Positions 26,905 through 37,491 are shown, counted from the first letter of the stretch. The stretch: 64,000 nucleotides of DNA from Xylanibacter muris (GCF_013166605.1 NZ_JABKKF010000005.1:186001-250000); one strand, 5' to 3'. A program made the numbers and translations. The notes: generated from the sequence alone by a model not told the origin.

Positions 26905-27639
26905 TTAAGGGTATTGCCGGTAAACCGAAAGTTCTTCCCATTTGTCCCTGAAGTCAGGAATACTCGGGAATATAATGTCTGCGCCTTCGTTTTTTAAGTC
27001 TGAGTCTGGCAGCGGTCCTGTGTTTACTGCCACGGTGAATATGTCTGCGGCCACGGCAGCCCTGACACCCAACGGAGCGTTTTCCACAACGATGGCTTCC
27101 CATGGCTTCACACCGGCTTTCTCCATGCCTTTCAGATAAGGTTCGGGGTGGGGCTTGCCTCTTGTCACATCGAAGCTTGACACTATAAGTTCGTTTCTTA
27201 CCAGACCCTCAAACTCTCTTTCAAGCTTTTCGAGTAGTGATTTCTGTCCGCTTCCCGTAACAACCACAATCTTCATGCCGTCACGTTTTATCTTTCTTTG
27301 CAGTTCAATCACTCCTTCCATTATTCCTGCTTCCGGGCACATTGAGAAGAAACGTGATTTCTCGCTATACATCTTTTGAGCCTCTTCGTCGGAGAGGTCG
27401 CGTCCCCATTGTTCCCTTGCAAGTAGCTTTATTGTTTCCACACCTCTCATACCTTCGTATGTATAGGCTTTTGCCTCAGGCATGTCGATTCCGAAACCTT
27501 TCATTGACCGATGCCAGCTTTTGGCATGGTTTGGCATGGAGTCATATAAAACCCCGTCCATGTCAAAAAGAACGGCTTTGGGGCAGAATTGCCCAAAGCC
27601 GTGTCTTTTCATATAATTGTCTATCTCTTTTTTGAACAT
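26905..27639 (-). CDS. HAD-family phosphatase, beta-phosphoglucomutase-like
   Basis: The protein is 244 residues. HAD motif I is DMDGVLYDS (residues 26-34, nucleophile D26). Motif II lies in VVTGSGQKS, motif III is the lysine in RGKPHPEPY, and motif IV is in VVENAPLGVRAA. A helical cap follows motif I, as in beta-phosphoglucomutase and related sugar-phosphate phosphatases. The substrate cannot be told. It begins 9 bp after the pgi stop codon and is the last gene of the lysS-gpsA-pgi operon, which suggests a sugar-phosphate substrate or repair role. Confidence 0.9.
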   Translation of the reverse strand: MFKKEIDNYMKRHGFGQFCPKAVLFDMDGVLYDSMPNHAKSWHRSMKGFGIDMPEAKAYTYEGMRGVETIKLLAREQWGRDLSDEEAQKMYSEKSRFFSMCPEAGIMEGVIELQRKIKRDGMKIVVVTGSGQKSLLEKLEREFEGLVRNELIVSSFDVTRGKPHPEPYLKGMEKAGVKPWEAIVVENAPLGVRAAVAADIFTVAVNTGPLPDSDLKNEGADIIFPSIPDFRDKWEELSVYRQYP

Positions 27640-27648
27640 ATACGTCGG

Positions 27649-29010
27649 TTAGTTTTCTTTTGCCAGCCGTTCCTTGATAGCCTTGCTGTCTGCTTCATAT
27701 CCGGGTTTGTCGAGCAGGGCAAACATGTTTTTCTTGTATGCCTCTACTCCCGGCTGGTTAAATGGATTGACACCGAGAATTAGTCCGCTCATACCGCATG
27801 CGACTTCAAAGAAATATATGAGCTGTCCGAGGTAGTACTCGTTCAGTTCAGGAACACTGATGCGGATGTTTGGCACACCACCGTCGACATGGGCCAGTCT
27901 TGTTCCGAGTTCGGCCATCTTGTTTACCTCGTCAACCCTCTTGCCTGCAAGGAAGTTAAGACCGTCGAGATTCTCTTCATCTTCAGGGAACAGCATGGTC
28001 TTTGCCGTCTTCTCAATGCTGATTACGGTCTCATAAATGGTGCGTTCTCCCTCCTGAATCCACTGTCCCATGGAATGGAGGTCGGTAGTGAAGTCGCATG
28101 AAGCGGGGAATATGCCCTTGTTGTCCTTTCCCTCGCTTTCTCCGAACAGCTGTTTCCACCATTCGCTTATGAAGTGAAGTTTGGGCTGGTAGTTTACCAT
28201 TATTTCGATTTTCTTTCCTGCCTTTGCATAGAGACCGTTTCGTACGGCTGCATATACGGCTGCCGGATTCTCTTCAAACGGAACATCAGTACCACATGAT
28301 TTTTCCATATCTGCGGCACCCTTTACAAGTGCCTCGATGTCAAATCCAGCACATGCTATGGGCAACAGTCCTACGGGAGTCAGTACAGAGAAGCGGCCGC
28401 CTACGTTATCGGGTATTACAAATGTTTTGTAACCCTCTTTGTCGGCTGCCGCACGCGCGGCACCCTTACATGCGTCAGTTACGGCCACAATCACCTTTTT
28501 TGCCTCTTCCTTTCCGCGTTGTGCCTCACATTGTTTTTTCAGCAGGCGGAATGTGAGGGCAGTCTCTGTCGTTGTTCCGGATTTTGATATGTTTATAACA
28601 CCGAATTTCTTGTTTTTGAGATATTCGGAAAGCTCTGCAAGATAATCCTCTCCAATATTATTTCCGGCAAACAGGATGTTTGGGTTTTTCCTGTCATCAT
28701 TTACGAGCCATGCGAAAGAGTTGCTGAGAGCCTCTATTACCGCACGTGCTCCAAGGTAACTGCCACCGATACCGGCAACAACCACAACTTCGCAATTTTT
28801 ACGCAAAACCTCTGCACAATCCTGAATCTCCTTCAGAAAGTCAGGTGTTATTTCAGACGGAAGGTGGAGCCATCCGAGAAAATCGTTACCGGGGCAACTG
28901 CCGTTTTCAAGTGCCTCACGGGCGGCTTTTACTGCCGGCTCGTATGCTTTCACAGTTCCTTCTGAAAGAAACTGGGCAGCTTTAGTGATGTCTAAGCTGA
29001 TACTTTTCAT
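27649..29010 (-). CDS. pgi: Glucose-6-phosphate isomerase
   Basis: The protein is 453 residues, the short bacterial Pgi length. Conserved features are the SIS-type phosphate loop ([18 protein letters not shown]), [15 protein letters not shown], the signature region [15 protein letters not shown] and a C-terminal [12 protein letters not shown] carrying the family lysine. It interconverts glucose-6-phosphate and fructose-6-phosphate in the cytoplasm. It lies 43 bp after gpsA and 9 bp before the HAD gene, within one minus-strand operon. Confidence 0.97.
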   Translation of the reverse strand: MKSISLDITKAAQFLSEGTVKAYEPAVKAAREALENGSCPGNDFLGWLHLPSEITPDFLKEIQDCAEVLRKNCEVVVVAGIGGSYLGARAVIEALSNSFAWLVNDDRKNPNILFAGNNIGEDYLAELSEYLKNKKFGVINISKSGTTTETALTFRLLKKQCEAQRGKEEAKKVIVAVTDACKGAARAAADKEGYKTFVIPDNVGGRFSVLTPVGLLPIACAGFDIEALVKGAADMEKSCGTDVPFEENPAAVYAAVRNGLYAKAGKKIEIMVNYQPKLHFISEWWKQLFGESEGKDNKGIFPASCDFTTDLHSMGQWIQEGERTIYETVISIEKTAKTMLFPEDEENLDGLNFLAGKRVDEVNKMAELGTRLAHVDGGVPNIRISVPELNEYYLGQLIYFFEVACGMSGLILGVNPFNQPGVEAYKKNMFALLDKPGYEADSKAIKERLAKEN

Positions 29011-29052
29011 TGTTATTTTGAGTTTTAATTGTTAGGAAATCTTTTTTTTGTT

Positions 29053-30048
29053 CTATCTGAAAGAGTCTGTAAGCAGCTTTATCTCTATCTGCGGACTTAT
29101 ACGCTCATACAGTATGTTATAAACGGCATCGAGGATTGGCATGTTCACATGCATGTGACGGTTTATCTCCTTCATACACTTTGTGCCGAAGAATCCTTCG
29201 GCAATCATTTCCATTTCTATCTGTGCGCTTTTAACACTGTATCCTTTGCCTATCATGCTTCCGAAAGTCCTGTTGCGGGAGAAATTGCTGTATCCGGTGA
29301 CAAGCAGGTCACCGAGATATGCCGAGTCGTACACGTTTCTTTCTACCGGATGCACCGCTTTTAGGAATCTTGACATTTCCTGAACAGCGTTTGCCATAAG
29401 CACAGCCTGGAAGTTGTCACCGAACTTCAATCCGCTGCATATTCCTGCAGCTATGGCATATACGTTCTTGAGTACCGAGGAGTACTCTATGCCCAAGACA
29501 TCGTTGCTTGTTTTTGTCTTGATGTAATCGCTGACAAGAATGTTTGAAAAGGCTTCCGCCTTCTCTTTGTCGGAACAGGCTACTGTAAGATATGAAAGTC
29601 TTTCAAGTGCCACTTCTTCTGCGTGTGACGGTCCTCCGAGGCATGCGAGATTGTTGTATGGAACGTCATAAACCTGATGGAAGTATTCCGAGCAAACAAG
29701 ATTCTCATCCGGTACAATGCCCTTTATCGCTGTGATTACAAACTTGTCCTTAAGTCGCGTTTTCAGCTTTTTAAGGTGATTTTTAATGTATGGAGACGGT
29801 GTTACGAACACGAGCGTGTCGTAGTTTTGCACAATCTTATTAATGTCGCTTGAGAATTCTATTTCATCTATGTTGAAATGTACGCTTGTCAGGTAGGCGG
29901 GATTGTGACCCACACGCCGGAAATCCTCTATACGGTCATCGCGGCGCATATACCATCCGATGTGACGGGTGTGCCCCACGACTATTTTTGCAATAGCCGT
30001 AGCCCAACTTCCACCTCCGATAATCGCTGTTTTTCCGCAATCGAACAT
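29053..30048 (-). CDS. gpsA: Glycerol-3-phosphate dehydrogenase [NAD(P)+]
   Basis: The protein is 331 residues. The N-terminal dinucleotide motif is IIGGGSWATAIAKIV. The catalytic lysine lies in VLKNVYAIAAGICSGL, and the substrate-binding NRTFGSMIGKGYS is at the C-terminal domain. GpsA reduces dihydroxyacetone phosphate to sn-glycerol-3-phosphate for phospholipid synthesis. It lies 24 bp after lysS and 43 bp before pgi, so all belong to one operon. Confidence 0.96.
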   Translation of the reverse strand: MFDCGKTAIIGGGSWATAIAKIVVGHTRHIGWYMRRDDRIEDFRRVGHNPAYLTSVHFNIDEIEFSSDINKIVQNYDTLVFVTPSPYIKNHLKKLKTRLKDKFVITAIKGIVPDENLVCSEYFHQVYDVPYNNLACLGGPSHAEEVALERLSYLTVACSDKEKAEAFSNILVSDYIKTKTSNDVLGIEYSSVLKNVYAIAAGICSGLKFGDNFQAVLMANAVQEMSRFLKAVHPVERNVYDSAYLGDLLVTGYSNFSRNRTFGSMIGKGYSVKSAQIEMEMIAEGFFGTKCMKEINRHMHVNMPILDAVYNILYERISPQIEIKLLTDSFR

Positions 30049-30072
30049 AATTCTTCTTTTGTTGCAGTCAAA

Positions 30073-31806
30073 TTACAGTCCCTGTGCTTTTTCTATCCAT
30101 GCGGCAAAGTCGTCCACTTTCGGATTGTCATAGCCCAGTTTGTACTTCTTGTTGACTCCGCATATATCCATCTGCAGTTTTTGCGGGTTTACGTTCTTTA
30201 TATCTGAAACGAGATAGTAGCCGCATTTATTAAATACTGCCACCCATTGTTCCTTCACTCCTATGGCTTCCCATTCTGCCGCGCTACTTCTCGGAGCTTT
30301 CTTCTCTGGCCGCATCTGTGGGAAGAACAGTACTTCCTGTATGTATGTTTTTCCTGTCATCAGCATCACCAGACGGTCTATGCCTATTCCGATGCCGCTT
30401 GTCGGAGGCATACCGTATTGCAGTGCCCTGAGGAAATCCTGGTCGATAATCATTGCCTCGTCATCTCCCTTGTCGGCCAGGCGCATCTGTTCTTTGAACC
30501 GTTCCTCCTGGTCGATGGGGTCGTTAAGCTCCGAGTATGCGTTTGCGAGTTCCTTGCCGTTCACCATAAGTTCAAAACGCTCGGTTAGTCCGGGCTTGGA
30601 GCGGTGCATTTTTGTAAGCGGGCTCATCTCCACCGGATAGTCGGTGATGAACGTAGGCTGTATGAATGTGCCTTCACAGAATTCTCCGAATATCTCATCA
30701 ATGAGTTTGCCTTTGCCCATGGTATCGTCAATTTCCATGTTCAGTTTCACGCAAACTTCACGTATTTGCTCCTCGTTCATTCCGTTGAGGTCGTAGCCTG
30801 TCTTTTCTTTTATGGCGTCAAGTATGGGAAGTCTTCTGTAAGGTGCTTTGAAGCTTATGATGTTGCCGTCTATTTCGCGTTCCGGTTTACCGTTTACGGC
30901 TATGCAGACTGTTTCGAGAAGTTTCTCTGTGAATGACATCATCCAGTTGTAGTCCTTATACTGCACGTAAAGCTCCATACATGTAAATTCGGGGTTGTGG
31001 TTTCTGTCCATTCCTTCGTTTCTGAAGTTCTTGCCTATTTCATAAACGCCTTCGAAACCGCCTACGATAAGTCTTTTCAGATAAAGCTCTGTGGCAATGC
31101 GCATATACATGTCAACGCTCAGGGCGTTGAAATGTGTGATGAAAGGTCTTGCGCTTGCGCCTCCGGCAATGGCCTGAAGCGTAGGTGTTTCCACTTCCGT
31201 GTATCCGGCTTCATCGAGCACCTTGCGTATAGTGCGTATCACCGTGGCTCTGCTCAGGAATGTGTCTTTCACTCCTTCGTTCACCACCAGGTCTACATAT
31301 CTCTGACGGTATCTCAGTTCGGGATCTTCGAATTTGTCGTAAGCCACACCGTCTTTGTATTTTACTATAGGCAGAGGCTTAAGGCTCTTTGAGAGAAGCG
31401 TTATCTCCTGTGCATGAACGGAAATCTCTCCGGTTTGTGTGCGGAAGACAAAGCCTTTCACCCCGAAGAAGTCGCCAATGTCCATCAGACGCTTGAACAC
31501 TTTGTTATACATGTCCTTGTCATCACCGGGGCAGATGTCGTCCCTTGTTATATATACCTGGATGCGACCTTTGGAATCTTGTAATTCGGCAAAGCTTGCC
31601 TTTCCCATTACTCTTCTGCTCATAAGCCTTCCGGCTATGCAAACTTCGCGTTTGGCGTCTTCGTCATTGAAGCCGGCCTTTATATCGGAGGAAAAAGCGT
31701 TTGTTGGATACTCTGCTGCGGGATATGGCTCAATACCCATATCTCTTAATTCCTGCAGACTTTGGCGTCTGCCTATTTCCTGTTCACTTAATTCTAAAAC
31801 GTTCAT
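30073..31806 (-). CDS. lysS: Lysyl-tRNA synthetase, class II
   Basis: The protein is 577 residues. An N-terminal OB-fold anticodon-binding domain (about 55-155) is followed by the class II catalytic domain. Motif 1 lies around TVIRTIRKVLDEAGYTEVET, motif 2 is FRNEGMDRNHNPEFTCMELY and motif 3 is GIGIGIDRLVMLMTG. The C-terminus extends about 70 residues beyond motif 3 (AVFNKCGYYLVSDIKNVNPQ), an extension seen in Bacteroidota LysS. It heads the lysS-gpsA-pgi-HAD operon and follows a TAAATTTG promoter element. Confidence 0.97.
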   Translation of the reverse strand: MNVLELSEQEIGRRQSLQELRDMGIEPYPAAEYPTNAFSSDIKAGFNDEDAKREVCIAGRLMSRRVMGKASFAELQDSKGRIQVYITRDDICPGDDKDMYNKVFKRLMDIGDFFGVKGFVFRTQTGEISVHAQEITLLSKSLKPLPIVKYKDGVAYDKFEDPELRYRQRYVDLVVNEGVKDTFLSRATVIRTIRKVLDEAGYTEVETPTLQAIAGGASARPFITHFNALSVDMYMRIATELYLKRLIVGGFEGVYEIGKNFRNEGMDRNHNPEFTCMELYVQYKDYNWMMSFTEKLLETVCIAVNGKPEREIDGNIISFKAPYRRLPILDAIKEKTGYDLNGMNEEQIREVCVKLNMEIDDTMGKGKLIDEIFGEFCEGTFIQPTFITDYPVEMSPLTKMHRSKPGLTERFELMVNGKELANAYSELNDPIDQEERFKEQMRLADKGDDEAMIIDQDFLRALQYGMPPTSGIGIGIDRLVMLMTGKTYIQEVLFFPQMRPEKKAPRSSAAEWEAIGVKEQWVAVFNKCGYYLVSDIKNVNPQKLQMDICGVNKKYKLGYDNPKVDDFAAWIEKAQGL

Positions 31807-31841
31807 AATAATTTGAATATTCCTACTATTATTAATGGGTG

Positions 31842-31849
31842 CAAATTTA
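31842..31849 (-). promoter_or_regulatory. Promoter -7 element TAAATTTG for lysS
   Basis: TAAATTTG on the minus strand, 36 bp upstream of the lysS start, matches TAnnTTTG. Confidence 0.6.
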
Positions 31850-32136
31850 CAAAAATATTTTGATAAACAGTCATTTTACATTTTATTTATGGCATGCCAT
31901 ACTGATAAATGGTCTTGAAAAGAAACGTCGGATGCCACCGGACAGGCGCAGACGGCAAATACAGGTTGTCATACGCATTCGTGACGGTCGTGTCCGAGGA
32001 TACTGTCATTGCAAACTGCCATGTGTACTGTGTCGGCCTCTTTGGGCGGTGAGGATTATATCATTCATGGTGTAGATATTTGGAATTTCCATTATTTAAA
32101 AAGCATTAAATGTTTGTGTTTCTTGTTTATTTTTTA
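31850..32136. other. Gene-free spacer with a G+C-rich core
   Basis: The spacer between lysS and the men operon has A+T-rich ends and a G+C-rich middle (about 31925-32060). No frame there resembles a protein, and I found no strong hairpin. A short open frame through it looks random. Origin unknown. Confidence 0.4.
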
Positions 32137-32144
32137 TACATTTG
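32113..32144 (+). promoter_or_regulatory. Promoter with -33 TTTG and -7 TACATTTG for the men operon
   Basis: TTTG at 32113-32116 and TACATTTG at 32137-32144 are 20 bp apart. The predicted transcript has a leader of about 180 nt before the first start codon. Confidence 0.7.
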
Positions 32145-32331
32145 CATGAGATAAAAACAGAGCCGGTGCCTTATGGCGGGAAACCATAGAACAGCAGACT
32201 TGCAGATTTAAAAGAAACCGTCGGTGCGTATTTTTGTCTTTTGTCTGACGGGCATTGTTTTTATTCATGTTATTTTTAGCAAAAGACTTTTATAGTAATC
32301 TTTTATTTGTAGAAGCAGGAATATTATATCT

Positions 32332-32742
32332 ATGAATATAGAGAATGTGAGGAAGATTCTGTCGGAAACCGACGGTCTTGCGTTTACTTTGGGGATGGAT
32401 TTTGAATCTACGCCTGATCCTGACACTTGTAAGGCAACACTTCGTGTAGACGGTCGCACAAGCCAGCCTTTTGGCTATCTCAGTGGCGGGGCTTCTTTGG
32501 CATTGGCCGAGACTTTGGCAGGAGTTGGGTCTTCGGCATTGTGTCCTGGTTTGATGTGTATGGGAGTAAATGTAAACGGCAATCATATCAAGGCTGCCCG
32601 CCGCGGAACAAAGGTTACGGCCACGGCCCGTATAGTACACAAAGGGCATAGGCTTCATGTATGGCATGTAGATATTGTCGGTGAAGACGGTGAGCTTGTC
32701 TCCACCGTGAGTGTGACTAATTATATAATAGGCGTTCAATGA
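32332..32742 (+). CDS. Hotdog-fold thioesterase, probable DHNA-CoA thioesterase
   Basis: The protein is 136 residues of the PaaI/4HBT hotdog family. The catalytic pattern is QPFGYLSGGASLALAETLAG, with the usual histidine of HGG replaced by S in LSGG, followed by GMGVNVNGNHIKAAR-like sequence near residues 80-95. It is the first gene of the menaquinone operon and overlaps menF by 4 bp. DHNA-CoA hydrolysis is the step after MenB, so this is the most likely substrate. That follows from gene position rather than from sequence alone. Confidence 0.85.
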   Translation: MNIENVRKILSETDGLAFTLGMDFESTPDPDTCKATLRVDGRTSQPFGYLSGGASLALAETLAGVGSSALCPGLMCMGVNVNGNHIKAARRGTKVTATARIVHKGHRLHVWHVDIVGEDGELVSTVSVTNYIIGVQ

Positions 32743-33878
32743 TAAAGAAAAAGAAAGCCTATGCGCTTTACCGGCTTCCATATTCGGACACGTATACCGA
32801 AATTATTCAGGAAGAGGGTAGTCCTGAAACATTTTTCTCATCTTGTGAGCTGAACGGACGAAACGGATTTGCTTTGGCGCCTTTTGCAGTGTCGGAAGAC
32901 TTGCCGATATTGTTTATTCTTGCAGACAGGACCGTTTCCGGAAATGTGGATGACTTGCCGTTCTTGCCGGATGAGGATATTCCCGATGTAAAATGTTTTT
33001 GCGCGAGTTATGACAGCTATGCTTCTGATTTTGAGGTGTTTCATTCAAAACTTAAATCGGGTGCCTACAGCAAGCTTGTCCTGTCTCGTTGCGCTGTTTA
33101 CGAGTCGTTGGAGACAATATCTCCGAGGACACTTTTTGCCCGTGCGTGCCGCTTTTTTCCACGTATGTTTGTTGCCCTGGTCCATACGGAGCATAGCGGG
33201 ACATGGCTTGCGGCTACACCGGAGGTCCTTCTCGACAGCTGTGGCAAATTGTGGCATACGATAGCACTTGCAGGTACAATGCCGCTGGAAGAATGCCAGG
33301 AAGGGTTTGATAATCCTCCCGTACCTTATTGTTACGGAGTGAGTACAGGCGGTATTGGAGAGAAAATGTCTGGTGACAGTGGGGCAGACGGAATCTTATG
33401 GAGCGTGAAAAACATTGACGAGCAGCGGTATGTGTCATCCTATATAAAAGAATGCGTGTTACGGTTTACGGACGACTGCCGGGAAGAGGGGCCGTATACG
33501 GCACGTGCCGGGAACGTGGTACACCTTCGTAGCGATTTCACCTTCACTCTTCCTTCCTGTGACGATATGGGACGGCTTGTGGATGCCTTGCATCCGACAC
33601 CGGCAGTGTGCGGTGTTCCAAAACATGAGGCTTTCGGTTTTATAAGTTCTTCGGAGACATCTCCGCGCGGGTATTACAGCGGATTCATGGGGCCGGTAGG
33701 CGCTTTAGGGAACACACATCTGTATGTGTCGCTCCGTTGTATGCGTATCGACGGCCGCCGTTATATGCTTTATGCCGGTGGTGGTTTGCTTCCCGAGAGT
33801 AATGTGGAGTCGGAATGGAATGAAACGGAAGCAAAAATGGAGGCAATGAGAAAATGTTTGGCAATAAAGAGAATATAA
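32739..33878 (+). CDS. menF: Isochorismate synthase
   Basis: The protein is 379 residues with the chorismate-binding fold. The conserved C-terminal motifs are SSETSPRGYYSGFMGPVG and a loop with YAGGGLLPESNVESEWNETE, carrying the magnesium-binding glutamates. The N-terminal part is diverged, as in other Bacteroidota MenF. It converts chorismate to isochorismate, the entry to menaquinone synthesis. It overlaps the upstream thioesterase by 4 bp and menD by 25 bp, so the genes are translationally coupled. Anthranilate or aminodeoxychorismate synthase is excluded mainly by operon context. Confidence 0.92.
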   Translation: MIKKKKAYALYRLPYSDTYTEIIQEEGSPETFFSSCELNGRNGFALAPFAVSEDLPILFILADRTVSGNVDDLPFLPDEDIPDVKCFCASYDSYASDFEVFHSKLKSGAYSKLVLSRCAVYESLETISPRTLFARACRFFPRMFVALVHTEHSGTWLAATPEVLLDSCGKLWHTIALAGTMPLEECQEGFDNPPVPYCYGVSTGGIGEKMSGDSGADGILWSVKNIDEQRYVSSYIKECVLRFTDDCREEGPYTARAGNVVHLRSDFTFTLPSCDDMGRLVDALHPTPAVCGVPKHEAFGFISSSETSPRGYYSGFMGPVGALGNTHLYVSLRCMRIDGRRYMLYAGGGLLPESNVESEWNETEAKMEAMRKCLAIKRI

Positions 33879-35569
33879 ATATACTTACCGCGCTTTTAAT
33901 AGCGCATGGCGTGAAGGATGTCGTGGTATGTCCGGGCAGTCGCAACGCTCCTATTGTTCATAATATGAATGAATGCGGAGAGGTGAAGTGTCATCCCGTT
34001 ACGGATGAGCGTTCGGCCGGATTCTATGCAATGGGCCTTTCCCAAGCCACGGGACATCCTGTGGTTGTATGTGTTACATCCGGTACGGCATTGCTGAATC
34101 TCGCTCCTGCCGTGGCAGAGGCATATTTCCAGCATGTGCCTGTGGTTGTCGTGTCGGCCGACAGGCCTTCGGCATGGATAGGACAGCTTGACGGTCAGAC
34201 GCTGCAGCAACCGGGCGCTTTCGGATGTTTTGTACGCAAGACGGTAAATCTGCCTGAGCCGCAAGACGATACGGAGCGATGGTATTGCAACAGACTTGTA
34301 AACGAGGCCATGATTGCGGCTGGGTATGGCGGGGGAGGTCCGGTGCATATAAATGTTCCGATTAGCGAACCGTTGTTCGTATTCGACAGGCCGGAATTGC
34401 CGAATGAACGGGTGATAAGTTTTCATAAGCCGGACTATTACCCCGGTTATGGCGTATTGGCTCAGCTCAACGCTGCCGTGAGCAACAGTACCAGACCTAT
34501 GGTGGTGATTGGAAAGACGGTATTGGCTGATGCAGGAGTGCGCAAAGTTTTCAGTGATGTCGCAGAGCGGATAACGGTGATAGGTGAGCCGTTGAACGGA
34601 CTGTGTTCTCCTGTGCTTTTTGATGAGACAATACGCCGGGTGGGCAATAATCCGGAGTATATGCCGGATCTTGTCATTTATATTGGTGACACGATAGTTA
34701 GCAAGTGTGCCCGCAAGTTTCTGCGGGAGGCAAAAGCCGACACATGGATGCTCACTGTCGACGGCAGTTGTATGCCGGATCCATTGATGAGTCTCACACA
34801 CATGGTGGAGTGTCATAATCTGGGTGTTATGGCTGATATTCTGAGCATTGCATCAAAAGCCATGGACTGTACGGCAGATGAGGATAACGATAACTTGGTA
34901 GACATTGTCACTGACAGGTCGCGTTTCAGAGAATTATGGTCAGATGCCCTTGCCCATGCTGCCGAATGTGCAGCCGGGTATGTGCCGCGGTATTCACAGA
35001 TGGCTGCGGTGAAGTATCTGGAAGAGCAGCTCGAGGATATCGACCGTGATGTATATGTACACTATGCCAACAGCTCGGCTGTGCGCCTGGCCAATATATA
35101 TGCTTCTCATTATGTTTACTGCAACCGTGGAGTAAACGGAATAGAGGGAAGCCTGTCTACTGCGGCGGGCTTTTCTGTGGCAGTGGCCGGATTTGTGGTG
35201 TGCGTCATTGGCGACCTGAGTTTCTTCTATGATCAGAATGCGTTGTGGAATAGTAATATAGGAGGAAATCTGCGTATAATACTTCTAAACAATCATGGAG
35301 GTGGAATATTCCACAGACTTGTCGGTCTTGACAGTTCTCCCGTAGCAGGAAATTTCATTGCCGCATCCCACGGGACCGATGCCCGCGGAATATGTACGCA
35401 GAACGATATCGGCTATATGAAGGCAGATGACATGGATGAGATGAGAATCGGTATAGTCACATTGCTGACAAGAGAGACCGGACGTCCTATGCTGCTTGAG
35501 GTGTTTACGGATTCTGATGATGACAAGAAGGCATTGGACGGATATTATTCCTGCTTTATGGAAGAATGA
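33854..35569 (+). CDS. menD: SEPHCHC synthase (2-oxoglutarate decarboxylase, menaquinone)
   Basis: This 571-residue thiamine-diphosphate enzyme carries the N-terminal MenD block [14 protein letters not shown] and [20 protein letters not shown] with its catalytic glutamate. The C-terminal cofactor-binding part is [14 protein letters not shown], with [16 protein letters not shown] before it. MenD adds succinic semialdehyde-ThDP to isochorismate. It overlaps the end of menF by 25 bp. It is followed by menB with no menH gene between. Confidence 0.96.
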   Translation: MFGNKENINILTALLIAHGVKDVVVCPGSRNAPIVHNMNECGEVKCHPVTDERSAGFYAMGLSQATGHPVVVCVTSGTALLNLAPAVAEAYFQHVPVVVVSADRPSAWIGQLDGQTLQQPGAFGCFVRKTVNLPEPQDDTERWYCNRLVNEAMIAAGYGGGGPVHINVPISEPLFVFDRPELPNERVISFHKPDYYPGYGVLAQLNAAVSNSTRPMVVIGKTVLADAGVRKVFSDVAERITVIGEPLNGLCSPVLFDETIRRVGNNPEYMPDLVIYIGDTIVSKCARKFLREAKADTWMLTVDGSCMPDPLMSLTHMVECHNLGVMADILSIASKAMDCTADEDNDNLVDIVTDRSRFRELWSDALAHAAECAAGYVPRYSQMAAVKYLEEQLEDIDRDVYVHYANSSAVRLANIYASHYVYCNRGVNGIEGSLSTAAGFSVAVAGFVVCVIGDLSFFYDQNALWNSNIGGNLRIILLNNHGGGIFHRLVGLDSSPVAGNFIAASHGTDARGICTQNDIGYMKADDMDEMRIGIVTLLTRETGRPMLLEVFTDSDDDKKALDGYYSCFMEE

Positions 35570-35588
35570 TATAAATTATAAAGATATA

Positions 35589-36422
35589 ATGATTATGGAA
35601 ACAAGAGAATGGAAAAAAATAGAAGGATTTGACTTTAATGAAATTCTTTTCGAAGAATACAACGGAATAGCAAAGATAACGATAAACCGTCCGCGCTACC
35701 GCAATGCTTTCACTCCGCGCACCACATGGGAAATGTCCCAGGCTTTTGCATGGTGTCGTGAGGCAAGTCGGATAGGCGTGGTGATACTTACCGGTGCAGG
35801 TGACAAGGCCTTCTGTTCCGGTGGCGATATGAATGTGAAGGGACGTGGAGGATATGTCGGTGAAGACGGAGTGCCACGTCTGAATGTACTTGATGTGCAG
35901 AAACAGATACGTTCATTGCCAAAGCCTGTGATAGCTATGGTTAACGGCTTTGCTATCGGTGGCGGTCATGTGTTGCATCTTATGTGCGATTTGACCATTG
36001 CAAGTGAGAATGCCGTTTTCGGACAGACGGGACCCAAGGTAGGGTCTTTCGATGCAGGGTTTGGTGCAAGTTATCTTGCCCGTATCGTGGGACAGAAAAA
36101 AGCCCGTGAAATATGGTTTATGTGCCGTCAGTATAGTGCGGAAGAGGCTGAGCGCATGGGAATGGTGAATAAGGTAGTGACGTTGGACAGGCTTGAAGAC
36201 GAGTGTGTGGAGTGGGCGGAAACCATGATGGAACGCAGTCCTCTGGCCCTGCGCATGATAAAGGCCGGACTGAATGCCGAGCTTGACGGACAGGCTGGTA
36301 TCCAGGAATTGGCCGGTGATGCCACAATGCTTTATTATTTTCTTGATGAGGCTCAGGAGGGAGGCAGGGCTTTCCTTGAAAAACGCAAGCCGGATTTCAA
36401 GAAATATCCCAAACTTCCATGA
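35589..36422 (+). CDS. menB: 1,4-dihydroxy-2-naphthoyl-CoA synthase
   Basis: The protein is 277 residues of the crotonase family. The CoA-binding and oxyanion segments are [15 protein letters not shown] and [20 protein letters not shown], and the MenB-specific [18 protein letters not shown] and [13 protein letters not shown] follow. The start is taken at 35589 (MIMETREW); an in-frame start at 35496 would overlap menD and add residues absent from other MenB proteins. MenB closes the second ring of the naphthoquinone head. It lies 19 bp after menD and 37 bp before menC. Confidence 0.96.
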   Translation: MIMETREWKKIEGFDFNEILFEEYNGIAKITINRPRYRNAFTPRTTWEMSQAFAWCREASRIGVVILTGAGDKAFCSGGDMNVKGRGGYVGEDGVPRLNVLDVQKQIRSLPKPVIAMVNGFAIGGGHVLHLMCDLTIASENAVFGQTGPKVGSFDAGFGASYLARIVGQKKAREIWFMCRQYSAEEAERMGMVNKVVTLDRLEDECVEWAETMMERSPLALRMIKAGLNAELDGQAGIQELAGDATMLYYFLDEAQEGGRAFLEKRKPDFKKYPKLP

Positions 36423-36459
36423 TAACTTTATAAGGCTGTACCGGTAAATACGAATAGAT

Positions 36460-37491
36460 ATGAGATATAAAGTAAATATAGTTCCGCGCACGTTGCATTT
36501 CAGACAACCGGCAGGAACATCGCGCGGGATATATACCACGCGTGATATATGGCTTCTTGAAATTACTTCGGATGATTGTCCGGGCAGGAAAGGCATAGGC
36601 GAGTGTGCTCCTCTGCCGGATCTTAGTTGTGACGCCGGTCCTGAATACGGCCGCATCCTGCGTGATATGTGCGACAGTTTTGAATGCGATGGAAAGATTG
36701 ATTACGCTTCCATGCGTCCTTACCCGTCTATGCTGTTCGGCTTGGAAACAGCATTACTTAGCTTTGAGAATGGAAGCGATATGCTGTTCGATAATCCTTT
36801 CAGCCGTGGGGAAGAGGGTATAATAATAAACGGGCTTGTATGGATGGGGGCATACGATGAGATGCTTAAGCGTATTGAAGAAAAACTGGATGCCGGTTTC
36901 GGTTGTGTAAAACTTAAGGTAGGTGCGATAGACTTCGACAGCGAGATAGAGCTTGTGAAACTCATACGTGGGCGTTTCAGCCGTCATGAGGTTGAACTGC
37001 GGCTTGATGCGAACGGAGGGTTTGATTTTAATGAAGCCTTATATAGGTTGGAATTGCTCTCGCAGTATGCGGTGCATTCCATAGAGCAACCTATAAAGTC
37101 GCGTCAGTGGGGCAATATGGCACAGCTGTGCCGTGAGTCACCGTTGCCTATAGCACTTGATGAGGAACTTATTGGAGTGAACGATCCGGAAATGAAATCG
37201 CATTTGTTGAACTTTATCAAGCCTGCATATATTGTAATCAAGCCGTCTTTGCATGGAGGCATGCGTGGCACACGCGAGTGGATTGATGCCGCACGCCGTC
37301 ATGACGTGGGCACGTGGATAACGAGTGCGTTGGAAAGCAATGTAGGCCTGAATGCCGTGGCACAGTTGGCTGCCGATGTCTATGGTCCGAATGTGCGTGT
37401 TCCGCAGGGACTTGGCACCGGACTGCTTTTTGAGGATAATATTCCCATGCCGTTGGAGTTGCGCGGTCAGGAACTTTGGACAGTAAGGTAG
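36460..37491 (+). CDS. menC: o-Succinylbenzoate synthase
   Basis: This 343-residue enolase-superfamily protein has the KxK base motif (VKLKVG, residues about 148-153), metal ligands in LRLDANGGF and SIEQPI, and the second lysine in AYIVIKPSLHGG. It dehydrates SHCHC to o-succinylbenzoate. The neighbouring men genes separate it from the dipeptide epimerases of the same superfamily. It is followed by menE with 20 bp between stop and the preferred ATG. Confidence 0.94.
   Translation: MRYKVNIVPRTLHFRQPAGTSRGIYTTRDIWLLEITSDDCPGRKGIGECAPLPDLSCDAGPEYGRILRDMCDSFECDGKIDYASMRPYPSMLFGLETALLSFENGSDMLFDNPFSRGEEGIIINGLVWMGAYDEMLKRIEEKLDAGFGCVKLKVGAIDFDSEIELVKLIRGRFSRHEVELRLDANGGFDFNEALYRLELLSQYAVHSIEQPIKSRQWGNMAQLCRESPLPIALDEELIGVNDPEMKSHLLNFIKPAYIVIKPSLHGGMRGTREWIDAARRHDVGTWITSALESNVGLNAVAQLAADVYGPNVRVPQGLGTGLLFEDNIPMPLELRGQELWTVR

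Noticed and set aside
31839..32075. 78-aa frame between lysS and the men operon
   Set aside because: It is arginine/cysteine-rich with no family resemblance, and no promoter or start context supports it.
33896..34816. 306-aa minus-strand reading frame
   Set aside because: It is antisense to menD and has composition typical of a shadow frame.
35496..35588. Longer N-terminus for MenB
   Set aside because: It would overlap menD by 74 bp and adds residues unlike other MenB proteins.
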